Below, one piece after another: positions 19,185-27,687 of a stretch of DNA of 64,000 nt. Position 1 is the first letter of the stretch, and every line of letters begins with the position of its first letter. The notes beneath the pieces are model-generated. The model made no database searches and was not told the DNA's origin. It saw only the letters and a program-made list of their open reading frames with translations. Source of the DNA: Methyloligella sp. GL2 (GTDB lineage: Bacteria; Pseudomonadota; Alphaproteobacteria; Rhizobiales; Methyloligellaceae); the NCBI RefSeq assembly GCF_013341275.1, contig NZ_CP054476.1, positions 1,253,501 to 1,317,500 of the forward strand, read 5' to 3'. A program made the translations under genes and the position numbers.

Positions 19185-19622
19185 TCAGGTGCGCCAGGGA
19201 TGCTCGGGCAGCTCCTCGCTCATACCCAAGGCTTTCACCGCGGCGAGGCTGACCTCGTGGTCGTTCTCCACCGTGCTGCCACTGGAGCCGACGGCGCCGA
19301 CCAGCACGCCTTCCTCGTCGACGATGGGAATGCCCCCGGGAAAGGTGATCAGCCCGTTATTGGAGACCTCGATCTGGTAGAGCGGCTTGCCGGGCTGGGA
19401 GAGCTTGCCGAGTTCGCCGGTCGCCATGCCGAAGAAGCAGGAGGTCTTCGCCTTCTTGATCGAGATATCGATGCTGCCGACCCAGGCATCGTCCATGCGA
19501 GCGAAGGCCTTCAGATTGCCGCCGGAATCGACCACGGCGATGCAGCTCTGGATACCGAGCTGCTTGGCTTTTTTCTGGGCCGCTTCGATGGCTTTTTCAG
19601 CATGTTCGAGGGTGACATGCAT
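19185..19622 (-). CDS. GlcG/HbpS family protein
   Basis: This is a 145-aa protein of the heme-degrading/GlcG-HbpS-like fold. Visible marks are [56 protein letters not shown] and the final [14 protein letters not shown]. The family includes corrinoid and heme-binding sensors and glycolate-locus proteins of unknown function. A GGAGGAGG ribosome-binding site fixes the ATG at 19622. It is convergent with the kinase gene. Confidence 0.9.
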   Translation of the reverse strand: MHVTLEHAEKAIEAAQKKAKQLGIQSCIAVVDSGGNLKAFARMDDAWVGSIDISIKKAKTSCFFGMATGELGKLSQPGKPLYQIEVSNNGLITFPGGIPIVDEEGVLVGAVGSSGSTVENDHEVSLAAVKALGMSEELPEHPWRT

Positions 19623-19781
19623 AGAATGCTCCTCCTCCTTGATGATTGAAACTTCATTGAAAAATGAAGACACGCGGAGATAACCACCGCGCCTGGCATG
19701 AACGCGGACGAAGGAGCTTTGGGTCCGTCGGCGGCGAAGATGCCGCGGAACGTTTGGATGAGTGGAGAGGGAGGCTCCCGC

Positions 19782-20714
19782 CTAGTAGAACAGGCTGGAG
19801 ACGGATTTCTCGTCCGCGGTGCGGGCGATGGCCTCGCCGAGCAGCGGGGCGATGGGGAGAATGCGGATGTTATGGGCATTCTCCACCGCCTCGGTGGGGC
19901 GGATGGAGTCGGTCAGCACCAGCTCTTTCAGCTGCGAGCCCAGGACCCGCGAGACGGCGCCGCCGGAGAGCACGCCGTGGGTGATATAGGCGATCACCGA
20001 ATTGGCGCCTTTTTCGAGCAGCGCGTCGGCGGCATTCACCAGGGTGCCGCCGGAATCGACGATATCGTCGACCAGGACACAGTTGCGGCCACGCACGTCG
20101 CCGATGACGTTCATCACCTCGGACTCGCCGGGGTTCTCGCGGCGCTTATCGACGATGGCAAGCGGCGCATCGATGCGCTTGGCGAGGCCGCGGGCGCGGA
20201 CCACGCCGCCGACATCGGGCGAGACCACCATGATGTTGTTGACGTCGAACACCTCGCGAATGTCCTGCACCATCACCGGCGCGGCGAAGAGGTTGTCGGT
20301 CGGAATATCGAAATAGCCCTGGATCTGGCCGGCATGGAGATCGAGGGTCAGCACCCGGTCGGCACCGGCGCGGGTGATCATATTGGCCACCAGCTTGGCC
20401 GAGATCGGGGTGCGCGGGCCGGGTTTGCGGTCCTGGCGGGCATAGCCGAAATAGGGAACCACGGCGGTGATACGGCGGGCCGAGGCGCGGCGGAGCGCAT
20501 CGATGATGATGAGCAGCTCCATCAGATGGTCGTTGGCCGGCGCCGAGGTCGACTGAATGACGAACACGTCCTCACCGCGGACGTTTTCCTGCACCTCGAC
20601 GAAGATCTCCATATCGGCGAAGCGTCGCACGATACATTTGGTGAGCGGCGTATTGAGGTAGGTGGAAATCGCCTCAGCGAGAGGGCGGTTGCTATTGCCC
20701 GCAACCAGTTTCAT
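19782..20714 (-). CDS. prs: Ribose-phosphate pyrophosphokinase
   Basis: This 310-aa enzyme makes PRPP from ribose-5-phosphate and ATP. PRPP is also the co-substrate of apt in this window. Family motifs are [16 protein letters not shown], the phosphate/metal site [35 protein letters not shown] and the PRPP loop [13 protein letters not shown]. The length is standard. In many relatives prs lies directly before rplY-pth-ychF, whereas here four other genes separate them. Confidence 0.98.
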   Translation of the reverse strand: MKLVAGNSNRPLAEAISTYLNTPLTKCIVRRFADMEIFVEVQENVRGEDVFVIQSTSAPANDHLMELLIIIDALRRASARRITAVVPYFGYARQDRKPGPRTPISAKLVANMITRAGADRVLTLDLHAGQIQGYFDIPTDNLFAAPVMVQDIREVFDVNNIMVVSPDVGGVVRARGLAKRIDAPLAIVDKRRENPGESEVMNVIGDVRGRNCVLVDDIVDSGGTLVNAADALLEKGANSVIAYITHGVLSGGAVSRVLGSQLKELVLTDSIRPTEAVENAHNIRILPIAPLLGEAIARTADEKSVSSLFY

Positions 20715-20832
20715 TTGTAACCGCTCCCACGGCCGGAATTTGAGCCCGAATGGCGCGCTTGTAGCAGGGGGCCGCGCGGGCTGTAAACTGGGCTTTGTGA
20801 CCCTTTGGTGAATCAGCCGTAGCTAAGCCGAT

Positions 20833-21897
20833 TTATTTGGGGAGAAGTTTGACGATGCCGTCGGTGGCCGCGCCTGCCGCCGCATCGGCGATGGCACCCC
20901 AGGGACCGGAGAGCGAGCCTTTGGGGATGGTGTTCTCCTGCGAGACGGTGCCGAGGCGCCGCCCGTTCGGATCGATGACCTTCCAGTCGAGGCGCACGGT
21001 CTCCTTGCCGCTGCCCGCATCCTTGACCCCGACCTGGCCCTGGACCGTGTAGACATTGGTTCCGCGCGAACTGGTGAGCTTCACGCCTTTGGCGGCGAGA
21101 CGCTTCTTCAGCGCGGCCGGCAGCGCGCGGTTGCCGTCCCCCGGTGCGCCGGTGACCGGTGCGACGAGGGTCATGGGCGGGGCCGAGACGGCGGCGGTCT
21201 GGGTCGTGCTGCCGGTGGTTTCGGGGGAGCCGTTGCTGTCGCCGCCGCCGAAGGCGCGATTGAAGAAGCCGGCGACGCCGCCTGCCGCAGCGCCGGTTCC
21301 CGCGGCCGCGCCGGCACCGCTGCCGTTGCTGGCGCTGCTTGCTGCGCCGCTACTGGTGGAGGAGGTGGTGGCGGCCGGGGCCGAGGTCTCCGGCACTTTC
21401 TTGCCGGCGAGGCCCGCGGCGGTCTTATCGGCGATGATGCGCAGATCGTTGCTGCTAACGCCGCTCCAGGGGTCGGAACGCGGGCGCGAGACCTGTTGCT
21501 CGCCGCTGACCCGCTTGACGCGCTTACCGCTCGTGTCGGTGACGTCCCAGATATAGGAGATGGAGGCGCCGCGCGATTGCGGCGTGGCGACGAGATAGCC
21601 GCGCACCGAGAGCGGCGCGCCTTGTCCGTTGGGGACCAGGGTGAGGCCTTGCGCCTTGCCGCTCTCCACCAGGAGGCGGGTCAGCTCGTCGGAAACCTTG
21701 CTGGGTGCGCCGACGATCGGCTGCAGAGACATGGTCTTAGGGCCGAAAATGCCCCCGGCGCCGCCGAAGATGCTGCTGGTGGGGATGCTGCTTCCGCCCG
21801 TGCAGCCCGCCAGGACGAGCGCGACAAGCGCTGCCAGCACGAAACGGGCACTCAGAATCGCTGCCCGGGCCACGGGAACGGATACCGCGTCCAACAC
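20833..21897 (-). CDS. Putative outer-membrane or periplasmic lipoprotein
   Basis: This is a 354-aa protein. The signal peptide ends in a lipobox (VLAGC, acylated Cys32), then a Gly/Ser-rich linker. The N-terminal half has a VRGYLVA...YIWDVTDTSGKRV fold, a long Ala/Ser/Gly linker follows (about 165-240), and the C-terminal half repeats the theme (VQGQVGVK...LDWKVIDPNGRRLGTVSQ). The two similar lobes suggest an internal duplication. I chose the GTG at 21897, 6 bases after AAGGAG, over the TTG at 21900. It lies between prs and pgeF. Function is unknown. Confidence 0.85.
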   Translation of the reverse strand: MLDAVSVPVARAAILSARFVLAALVALVLAGCTGGSSIPTSSIFGGAGGIFGPKTMSLQPIVGAPSKVSDELTRLLVESGKAQGLTLVPNGQGAPLSVRGYLVATPQSRGASISYIWDVTDTSGKRVKRVSGEQQVSRPRSDPWSGVSSNDLRIIADKTAAGLAGKKVPETSAPAATTSSTSSGAASSASNGSGAGAAAGTGAAAGGVAGFFNRAFGGGDSNGSPETTGSTTQTAAVSAPPMTLVAPVTGAPGDGNRALPAALKKRLAAKGVKLTSSRGTNVYTVQGQVGVKDAGSGKETVRLDWKVIDPNGRRLGTVSQENTIPKGSLSGPWGAIADAAAGAATDGIVKLLPK

Positions 21898-22061
21898 CAA
21901 ATACTCCTTCTTGGCCGCTTTGGCGGCCCGGCCTTGCTGCGCAAAGCGGCGCGGGCGCCTTAACCCTCTTTACTAACAATAGATTAACCGTCAGGGGTGG
22001 GGTGCGTCCAGATCAAGCGCCAGCTTGTTCCCCCCGATTCGTCCGACATGGTGAACGCCGC

Positions 22062-22844
22062 TCAGGTTAAAACGATGGCGGAGATTTGGCGTCCGTAGTC
22101 GTTTTCGCCCCAATGCTGCGACCGACGGTAGCTGAAAAACCGGGCCTCGTCGCAATAGGTGCAATGGCTCATATCGGCGATGGTCTCGACGCCGGCCCGG
22201 TCCAGACGCTCCACCACATATGAGGCAAGATCGAAATGCGGCTCGCCGGTGCTCTCGTCGGTGACAAAGAACTCCTCGGCCTCCGGATCCTCTTTCAGGA
22301 AATTGTCCCGGTAGTCGGCGCCCACCTCATAGATGGTGCGGGAGATGCACGGGCCGATGGCGGCAATGATCTTTTCCGGATTGGCGCCGAGCTCGGCCAT
22401 CTTGCCGACGGTTGCCTCGACGATGCCGGTGAGCGCCCCGCGCCAGCCGGCATGGGCGGCGGCGGCGATTCTAGCGTCGGGCTCGCAGAACAGCACCGGC
22501 GTGCAGTCTGCGGTGAGGATGCCGACGGCGAGGCCGGGCGTTGCGGTGACGATGGCGTCGGCCTCGGGCGCCTTGCCGTCCTTCCAAGGCTCTTCGACGA
22601 TCACCGCGGTGGCGCTGTGGATCTGATAGGGGGTGATCAGGCGTTCCGGCGCGACGCCCAGAGCCTCGGCGACGAGGGCGCGGTTCTGTTTGACGCTTGC
22701 GGCCTCGTCCTTGGAGCCGGAACCGCAATTCAGCGATTCATAGATCCCTGCGGAGATCCCGCCCTGGCGGGTGAAAAATCCGTGGCGGACCGCCGGCTGC
22801 TGATTCAGCTCGGAGGCACAAAGCTTGGCCTGATCGGGTGTCAT
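22062..22844 (-). CDS. pgeF: Peptidoglycan editing factor PgeF (multicopper polyphenol oxidase/laccase domain)
   Basis: This is a 260-aa protein. Marks are HGFFTRQGGISAGIYESLNCG, QIHSA, the metal-site Cys/His motifs ILTADCTPVLF and AAAHAGWRGALTGIVE, and GPCIS. In E. coli the homologue YfiH corrects wrongly incorporated amino acids in peptidoglycan precursors, and an adenosine-deaminase-like activity is known in other members. It is the third gene of the lgt-midA-pgeF run, with a 16-bp gap after midA. The ATG at 22844 is where conserved sequence begins. Confidence 0.93.
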   Translation of the reverse strand: MTPDQAKLCASELNQQPAVRHGFFTRQGGISAGIYESLNCGSGSKDEAASVKQNRALVAEALGVAPERLITPYQIHSATAVIVEEPWKDGKAPEADAIVTATPGLAVGILTADCTPVLFCEPDARIAAAAHAGWRGALTGIVEATVGKMAELGANPEKIIAAIGPCISRTIYEVGADYRDNFLKEDPEAEEFFVTDESTGEPHFDLASYVVERLDRAGVETIADMSHCTYCDEARFFSYRRSQHWGENDYGRQISAIVLT

Positions 22845-22860
22845 GTCCGGTATTCCTAGA

Positions 22861-23991
22861 TCACGGCGATCTTTCTTCTGGGAAGGGAGGGGGCGCGGGC
22901 AGGCCGGGACTGAGAAGGGCGAGCGCCTTGAACAGGATCCCCATCTGCTGGGGATCGATGAGGCGGTTGGCGCCTGAGGCAAGCATTGCTCTTTGGTCCG
23001 GTGTCGCGCTCTGCATCAGCTGCTCCTGGCGGGCAGCCAGGCCGAGCTTCAGGAGAAGCTCACCTTGCGGCATCGGACCATAGGCAGACAAGCCTTTCTG
23101 TGCGGCTTGCCGCTTTAAGGCGTCGAAATCGACATGGGCGGTGAGGTCGGCCTTGCCCGGCTCTGCCAAGGGATCGGCATAGGCGTGGCGGCGGACAGCT
23201 TGCAGCGTGTCGTTCAAGGCGGGCGTATCGGCGCCGTAATCGACGAACAGGGCGGCGAGCGGCGCGGCGGCGGCGCGGGCGGCAAGGGTTTCGATCAGCG
23301 GGGCGATGGCCGGGCGGGTCTCGGCGACGGTGCCCTTGCTGGCAAGCTGCGCAAAGCGGCGGAGAGCTTCGTCCGCTTCGGCATCGTCTTGCGCCTCGGC
23401 GAAGGCGAAGCGGTCCCCGTCCAGGCCGACCATGCGCTCGCGCCAGGCCTCGCCCCGCCGCACGAATTGGCGGATAGGCAAAGCATCGAGGAATTCGTTG
23501 CCGATGAGGATCAGCGGGCCGCCGGGGAGGGCGTCGACGCTTTCCGCCCAGGCGAGCGGAATTGCCGGCTCCTCATTGGCGTAATCGGAGACGAGGGCGC
23601 TCTGCATCTGCCGCAAGGTCGGGCTGGTTTCGACCAGAACCACCGAGACGGCTTCGCGAAATGGCGGAAACTGCCGCCAGATGCGCAAGCAATCGGCCAT
23701 CAGAGCGCCGCGGCCGGGGCCGATCTCGGCGACGGTGATCTGTTTCGGGGCGCCGAAGGATTGCCAGATTGCGATGGCCCAGACACCGATCAGCTCGCCG
23801 AAGATTTGGCTGATTTCCGGCGCGGTGATGAAATCGCCGTCCTCGCCGATGGGCTGACCTGAGGTGTAGTAGCCTGCCGCCGCATCGGCCAGGCAGGCCT
23901 CCATATAGGCCTCGACGGTGAGCGGACCTTCGCGCGCGATGCGGGCCTTCAGCCTTGCGGCGAGGTCGTCTTCTGCCTGTTCAGGCGGCAT
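22861..23991 (-). CDS. midA: SAM-dependent methyltransferase, MidA/NDUFAF7 family
   Basis: This is a 376-aa protein of the COG1565 class. It has GPLTVEAYMEACL and YYTSGQPIGEDGDFITAPEIS near the N-terminus and the SAM-binding VAEIGPGRGALMADCLR. The mitochondrial relative NDUFAF7 methylates an arginine of a complex I subunit. A role in complex I assembly here is inferred by homology only. It overlaps lgt by 11 bp, which implies co-translation. Confidence 0.93.
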   Translation of the reverse strand: MPPEQAEDDLAARLKARIAREGPLTVEAYMEACLADAAAGYYTSGQPIGEDGDFITAPEISQIFGELIGVWAIAIWQSFGAPKQITVAEIGPGRGALMADCLRIWRQFPPFREAVSVVLVETSPTLRQMQSALVSDYANEEPAIPLAWAESVDALPGGPLILIGNEFLDALPIRQFVRRGEAWRERMVGLDGDRFAFAEAQDDAEADEALRRFAQLASKGTVAETRPAIAPLIETLAARAAAAPLAALFVDYGADTPALNDTLQAVRRHAYADPLAEPGKADLTAHVDFDALKRQAAQKGLSAYGPMPQGELLLKLGLAARQEQLMQSATPDQRAMLASGANRLIDPQQMGILFKALALLSPGLPAPPPFPEERSP

Positions 23992-24838
23992 CCGGGGTTT
24001 CTTTGGGCTCGGCGGGAAGGGCGGCGGCTTTGCGCTGGGCGCGCCAGATCAGCCAGGCGCCGAGCAGGATCATGGGGATGGAATAGAGCATGCCCGGGGT
24101 GACGAAGCCGATATGTAAGGGGTGGCCGACATCGGGCTCGCGCACGAATTCCAGCGAGCTGCGGAAGATCGCATAGAAGACGAGAAACAGGCCGAAGGTG
24201 GTGCCGGGCTTGGTCAGCGCGTGGAACTTGTGGGTGGCGATGCGCAGGATGATGAACAGCACCACGCCTTCCAGCAGGCCTTCGTAGAGCTGGCTCGGAT
24301 GGCGCGGCAGCTGGTCCGGGTCGGTGGGAAACACCATGGCCCAGGGCACGTCGGTGACCCGGCCATAGACCTCGCCATTGATGAAATTGGCGAGCCGGCC
24401 GAACAGCAGGCCGAACGGCGTCGAGGTGGCGGCGAGGTCGCCGAGGGAGAGCGGGTTGATGCCCTTCAGATAGGAGAAGACGGCGACGGCGATGATGACG
24501 CCGACCAGCCCGCCATGGAACGACATGCCGCCGCCCCAGACGGCGGGGATCTCCATGGGATTGGCCAGGAAGTAGCTCGGCTCATAGAACAAGACATAGC
24601 CGATGCGGCCGCCCACCACGATGCCGAGGGTGATCCAGAGCAGGAAATCGTCGACCTGGCCGACGGTGATGGTGGGCTTGCCGTTCCAAAGATCGGGGCG
24701 CGAGACCAGGCGGCGGGCGTAGAGCCAGCCGAGCAGGATGCCCGCCATATAAGCCAGCCCGTACCAATGCACCTCGACGGGGCCGAGATTGAACGCGATC
24801 GGATCGATAACGGGGTAGGGAATGGCGAGAAGGGGCAT
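23981..24838 (-). CDS. lgt: Prolipoprotein diacylglyceryl transferase
   Basis: This 285-aa inner-membrane enzyme adds diacylglycerol from phosphatidylglycerol to the lipobox cysteine of prolipoproteins. Signatures are MSFHGGLVGVIIAVAVF and the Lgt motif GRLANFINGEVYGR, with about seven membrane helices and normal length. It is the first gene of the minus-strand run lgt-midA-pgeF. The lipoprotein gene at 20833 further downstream is a plausible substrate. Confidence 0.97.
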   Translation of the reverse strand: MPLLAIPYPVIDPIAFNLGPVEVHWYGLAYMAGILLGWLYARRLVSRPDLWNGKPTITVGQVDDFLLWITLGIVVGGRIGYVLFYEPSYFLANPMEIPAVWGGGMSFHGGLVGVIIAVAVFSYLKGINPLSLGDLAATSTPFGLLFGRLANFINGEVYGRVTDVPWAMVFPTDPDQLPRHPSQLYEGLLEGVVLFIILRIATHKFHALTKPGTTFGLFLVFYAIFRSSLEFVREPDVGHPLHIGFVTPGMLYSIPMILLGAWLIWRAQRKAAALPAEPKETPDAA

Positions 24839-25028
24839 CGAGGATATGCATCCGCAAAAGGTTGGCGAAGCTTTGGCCGGACCCTTGACCTCGCGGCGTT
24901 AACTGTCAAGAAGACCATTGGCGCGGGCGGTGTTTTACGCCGCCTTGAACGTCTGGTTCCGCAGTTCCATAGTCTTTCTCAGACGAAATATTGGCTGGTG
25001 CCTAGCGCGCCGAAACGAAGGTTATACG

Positions 25029-25337
25029 ATGACGCAGACAAGTGGCCGTTTCTTCGACGAATTGGGCAAGCTGATGACCGGGGCTGCGGGTGCCGCGCAA
25101 GGCATGCGCCGCGAGGTCGAGACGGTGATGCGCAGCCAGACCGAGAAGATGCTCTCGCAGCTGGATCTGGTGCAGCGGGAAGAGTTCGATGCGGTCAAGG
25201 CGATGGCCCAGAAGGCGCGGGACGAGAATGCGCGGCTGAGAGCTCGGATCGAGGTGCTGGAAGCGGTGCTGAGCAATGCGAACGAGCCGGAAACGCCGCG
25301 CCCCGTTAAGCGCCGGGTGGTGAAGCGGAGCTACTAG
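25029..25337 (+). CDS. UbiK-family accessory factor (BMFP domain)
   Basis: This is a 102-aa protein. An amphipathic N-terminus (FFDELGKLMTGAAGAAQGMR) is followed by a long coiled coil (LDLVQREEFDAVKAMAQKA, then ARLRARIEVLEAVL) and a basic tail. This is the UbiK/YqiC layout, membrane-surface trimers that assist ubiquinone biosynthesis proteins. I chose the ATG at 25029 because the family begins there. It is divergent from lgt. Confidence 0.88.
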   Translation: MTQTSGRFFDELGKLMTGAAGAAQGMRREVETVMRSQTEKMLSQLDLVQREEFDAVKAMAQKARDENARLRARIEVLEAVLSNANEPETPRPVKRRVVKRSY

Positions 25338-25398
25338 CTTCCCACGCTTCGGCCCCGGAGATGGTTTCCGGGGCCCGCCGGATACACTACCGAATCGG

Positions 25399-25459
25399 TT
25401 ATCCCCAACCGTCCACAGCTATTTCTGCACAATTTCCACAGGAAATTCAGCCGTCCACA
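25399..25459 (+). promoter_or_regulatory. Cluster of DnaA-box-like 9-mers upstream of ybjN-proC
   Basis: Five same-orientation 9-mers resemble TTATNCACA: TTATCCCCA (25399), CCGTCCACA (25409), TTCTGCACA (25423), ATTTCCACA (25432) and CCGTCCACA (25451). None is a perfect match. Downstream are a dyad TGGAGC-N8-GCTCCA (25491-25510), TATATA, and a direct repeat CTGATTCG-TAAG-CTGATTCG (25519-25538) with two GANTC methylation sites. Confidence 0.35.
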
Positions 25460-25591
25460 CCTTTTACGGCATTACGGCGTGCAGTGCAGTTGGAGCACCC
25501 ACAAGCTCCATTATATAACTGATTCGTAAGCTGATTCGCGGCGGGGGTATTTGAGTGCGCGCAACTCTGCTTAGGCCACAGAGGACCACGC

Positions 25592-26092
25592 ATGGGATTT
25601 CTTTTACAAAACGACATAGCGGGAATCGCCAATCCGGTGGATTTGATGGAGCAGATCGCCATCACCCACGATTGGCCATTCGAGAGAAGCGCGACGGACG
25701 AGCTGACTTTGTCCGTCGCTGGGACATGGTGCGACTATCATGTCTCGTTGAGCTGGCGGGAGGATGTCGAAGCGCTGCATCTTGCATGTGCATTCGATTT
25801 TCGCGCCTCAAAGCAACGTTTGGGTGACACCTATCGCCTGATGGCGATGATCAACGAGCAGCTCTGGATCGGGCATTTCGACTTCTGGAAAGATGACGGG
25901 ATGATGCTGTATCGCCACGGGCTGCTGCTGACCGGGGCAGAGACACAGCCTGCCCAATGCGAGGCGCTGCTGGATGCCGCGCTTCGGGCATGCGAGCGCT
26001 ACTACCAGGCGTTCCAGTTCGTGCTCTGGGCAGGGAAGTCGCCGGAAGATGCGCTGGCGGTCACCATGCTCGAAGCGCAAGGCTGCGCGTGA
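25592..26092 (+). CDS. YbjN domain-containing protein
   Basis: This is a 166-aa cytosolic protein of the YbjN family (type III secretion chaperone-like fold). It shows NPVDLMEQIAITHDWPFER, DYHVSLSWREDVEALHLAC and LWIGHFDFWKDDGMMLYRH. YbjN homologues modulate stress and motility in enterobacteria by an unclear mechanism. Its stop overlaps the GTG start of proC by 4 bp, an order common in alphaproteobacteria. The 254-bp upstream region holds unusual repeats. Confidence 0.92.
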   Translation: MGFLLQNDIAGIANPVDLMEQIAITHDWPFERSATDELTLSVAGTWCDYHVSLSWREDVEALHLACAFDFRASKQRLGDTYRLMAMINEQLWIGHFDFWKDDGMMLYRHGLLLTGAETQPAQCEALLDAALRACERYYQAFQFVLWAGKSPEDALAVTMLEAQGCA

Positions 26093-26910
26093 GCATCGAT
26101 CTCGCCGGTCCGCTGCTGCTGGTCGGCGCCGGCAAGATGGGCGGCGCCATGTTGCGCGGCTGGCTGGACGGCGGCTTAGATCCCAAATCGGTCCATGTGC
26201 TGGATCCGGCGCCTTCGCCGGAGATGGCGGCGCTGTTCCAGGCGCATGGGATCGAGGCGGGCGATAAGCCGGAGCCGGGTCTGGAGCCGGCGATTGTTGT
26301 GCTGGCGGTGAAGCCGCAGATCTTGGGCGCGGTGATGCCGGAGATCGAGAGCTTGGTGGGCCCGGACACGGTGGTGCTGTCGATCGCGGCGGGAAAGACG
26401 CTTGGCTTCCTGGAGGAGCATCTGCCGAAAGGCGCGGCGGCGGTGCGGGCGATGCCCAACACGCCGGCGGCGATCGGGCAGGGGGTGACGGCAGTTTGCG
26501 CCAACGCCCATGTCACGCCCGCCATGCGGACAGCGTGTGAGGCGCTGCTGCAGGCGGCGGGCAGCGTGCATTGGATCGAGAACGAAGATCTGATGGATGC
26601 GGTGACGGCGGTTTCCGGTTCCGGCCCCGCTTACGTTTTTTTGCTCACCGAATGCATGGCGGAGGCGGGCGTCGAGCTCGGGCTCGACCGCGAGCTTGCC
26701 GCAGCGCTCGCCCGCGAGACGGTGTCGGGCGCAGGCGCGCTGATGGCCGGGTCGAAGGAAGAGGCCGGCCAGCTCCGCCAGAACGTCACCTCGCCGCAAG
26801 GGGTGACGGCGGCAGCGCTCGAGGTGCTGATGGAGAAGGACGCCATGCCGGGGCTGTTGAAACGGGCCCTGGCTAAGGCCGCGGCGCGTTCCGGCGAACT
26901 TTCCTCCTAA
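26089..26910 (+). CDS. proC: Pyrroline-5-carboxylate reductase
   Basis: This 273-aa NAD(P)H enzyme performs the last step of proline synthesis. The Rossmann motif LLLVGAGKMGGAML, RAMPNTPAAIGQGVTAV, the AVSGSGPAYVFLLTECMAEAG motif and the C-terminal NVTSPQGVTAAALEVL are all present. Translation starts at GTG 26089 inside the ybjN stop. The alternative frame extension upstream is antisense-like and unconserved. Confidence 0.96.
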   Translation: MSIDLAGPLLLVGAGKMGGAMLRGWLDGGLDPKSVHVLDPAPSPEMAALFQAHGIEAGDKPEPGLEPAIVVLAVKPQILGAVMPEIESLVGPDTVVLSIAAGKTLGFLEEHLPKGAAAVRAMPNTPAAIGQGVTAVCANAHVTPAMRTACEALLQAAGSVHWIENEDLMDAVTAVSGSGPAYVFLLTECMAEAGVELGLDRELAAALARETVSGAGALMAGSKEEAGQLRQNVTSPQGVTAAALEVLMEKDAMPGLLKRALAKAAARSGELSS

Positions 26911-27012
26911 ACCTCTCTTCTGTTTCGCGCGCGGCGTTGATCCGCCGTGTTTCCGCCGCCGTCTTACACCAGACTTGGATACTCCCTATGTTAGAAGCCA
27001 AGGGAGGTTGCC

Positions 27013-27687
27013 ATGCTGAACGACTTCACGAACCGGTCCCGCGCGATCCGCGCCGCGTTTGAGCTGGCGGAGACCAAGCCCTGGCACGACATCGCTCTTG
27101 CCGAGATCGCCGCCAAGGCGGGGCTGAGCTTGTCCGATCTCCGGGCCGAGTTCGACCGCAAGGCCGATCTGCTGACCGGGTTCCAGAAAGAGGTGGACCG
27201 GGCGGTGCTCGACCGCGCCACGAGCGGCGAGGATGTGAGCCCGAAGGACCGGCTGCTGGATGCGATGATGATCCGCTTCGAGGTGATGGCGCCGTATCGC
27301 GGCGCGCTGAAGCGCATCGTGAAAGACATTTCCTGCCGGCCCAGCGAGGCCGGGCAACTGCTCCCCACCGCGCTCGCCTCGCAATATTGGATGCTGGCGG
27401 CGGCGAAGATCCCGGTCTCCGGCCCGCAAGGCGCGATGAAGGTTGCCGGTCTCGCCGGGGTGCAGGGGCAGAGCTTTCGCTATTGGCTGGAGGACGATTC
27501 CCCAGGCTTCGAGCGCACCATGGCGTTCATCGACCGGCGGCTGGATAAGGGCGAGCGGCTGCTGCACAAGGCGGAAGACGCCTGCTGCCGGCTGAAGAGC
27601 CTCGCCTGTTGTTTCGTGCCGAAGCGGAAAGCCAAAGGCGAGACGCCGGCGCCGGATGCGCCTGCGCCCGAGCCGGAAGGCGCCTAG
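27013..27687 (+). CDS. TetR-family transcriptional regulator
   Basis: This is a 224-aa protein. The N-terminus has a TetR-type helix-turn-helix (RAIRAAFELAETKPWHDIALAEIAAKAGLSLSDLRAEF). The ligand-binding half shows no known specificity, and it ends with a Cys-containing stretch (DACCRLKSLACCF) and a Pro/Ala tail. GGGAGG precedes the ATG. It follows proC on the same strand, and its stop shares CTAG with the convergent kinase gene. Confidence 0.85.
   Translation: MLNDFTNRSRAIRAAFELAETKPWHDIALAEIAAKAGLSLSDLRAEFDRKADLLTGFQKEVDRAVLDRATSGEDVSPKDRLLDAMMIRFEVMAPYRGALKRIVKDISCRPSEAGQLLPTALASQYWMLAAAKIPVSGPQGAMKVAGLAGVQGQSFRYWLEDDSPGFERTMAFIDRRLDKGERLLHKAEDACCRLKSLACCFVPKRKAKGETPAPDAPAPEPEGA

Noticed and set aside
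22845-22982. N-terminal extension of PgeF into midA
   Set aside because: It overlaps the midA C-terminus and has a Pro/Ser/Arg shadow composition. The conserved start is at 22844.
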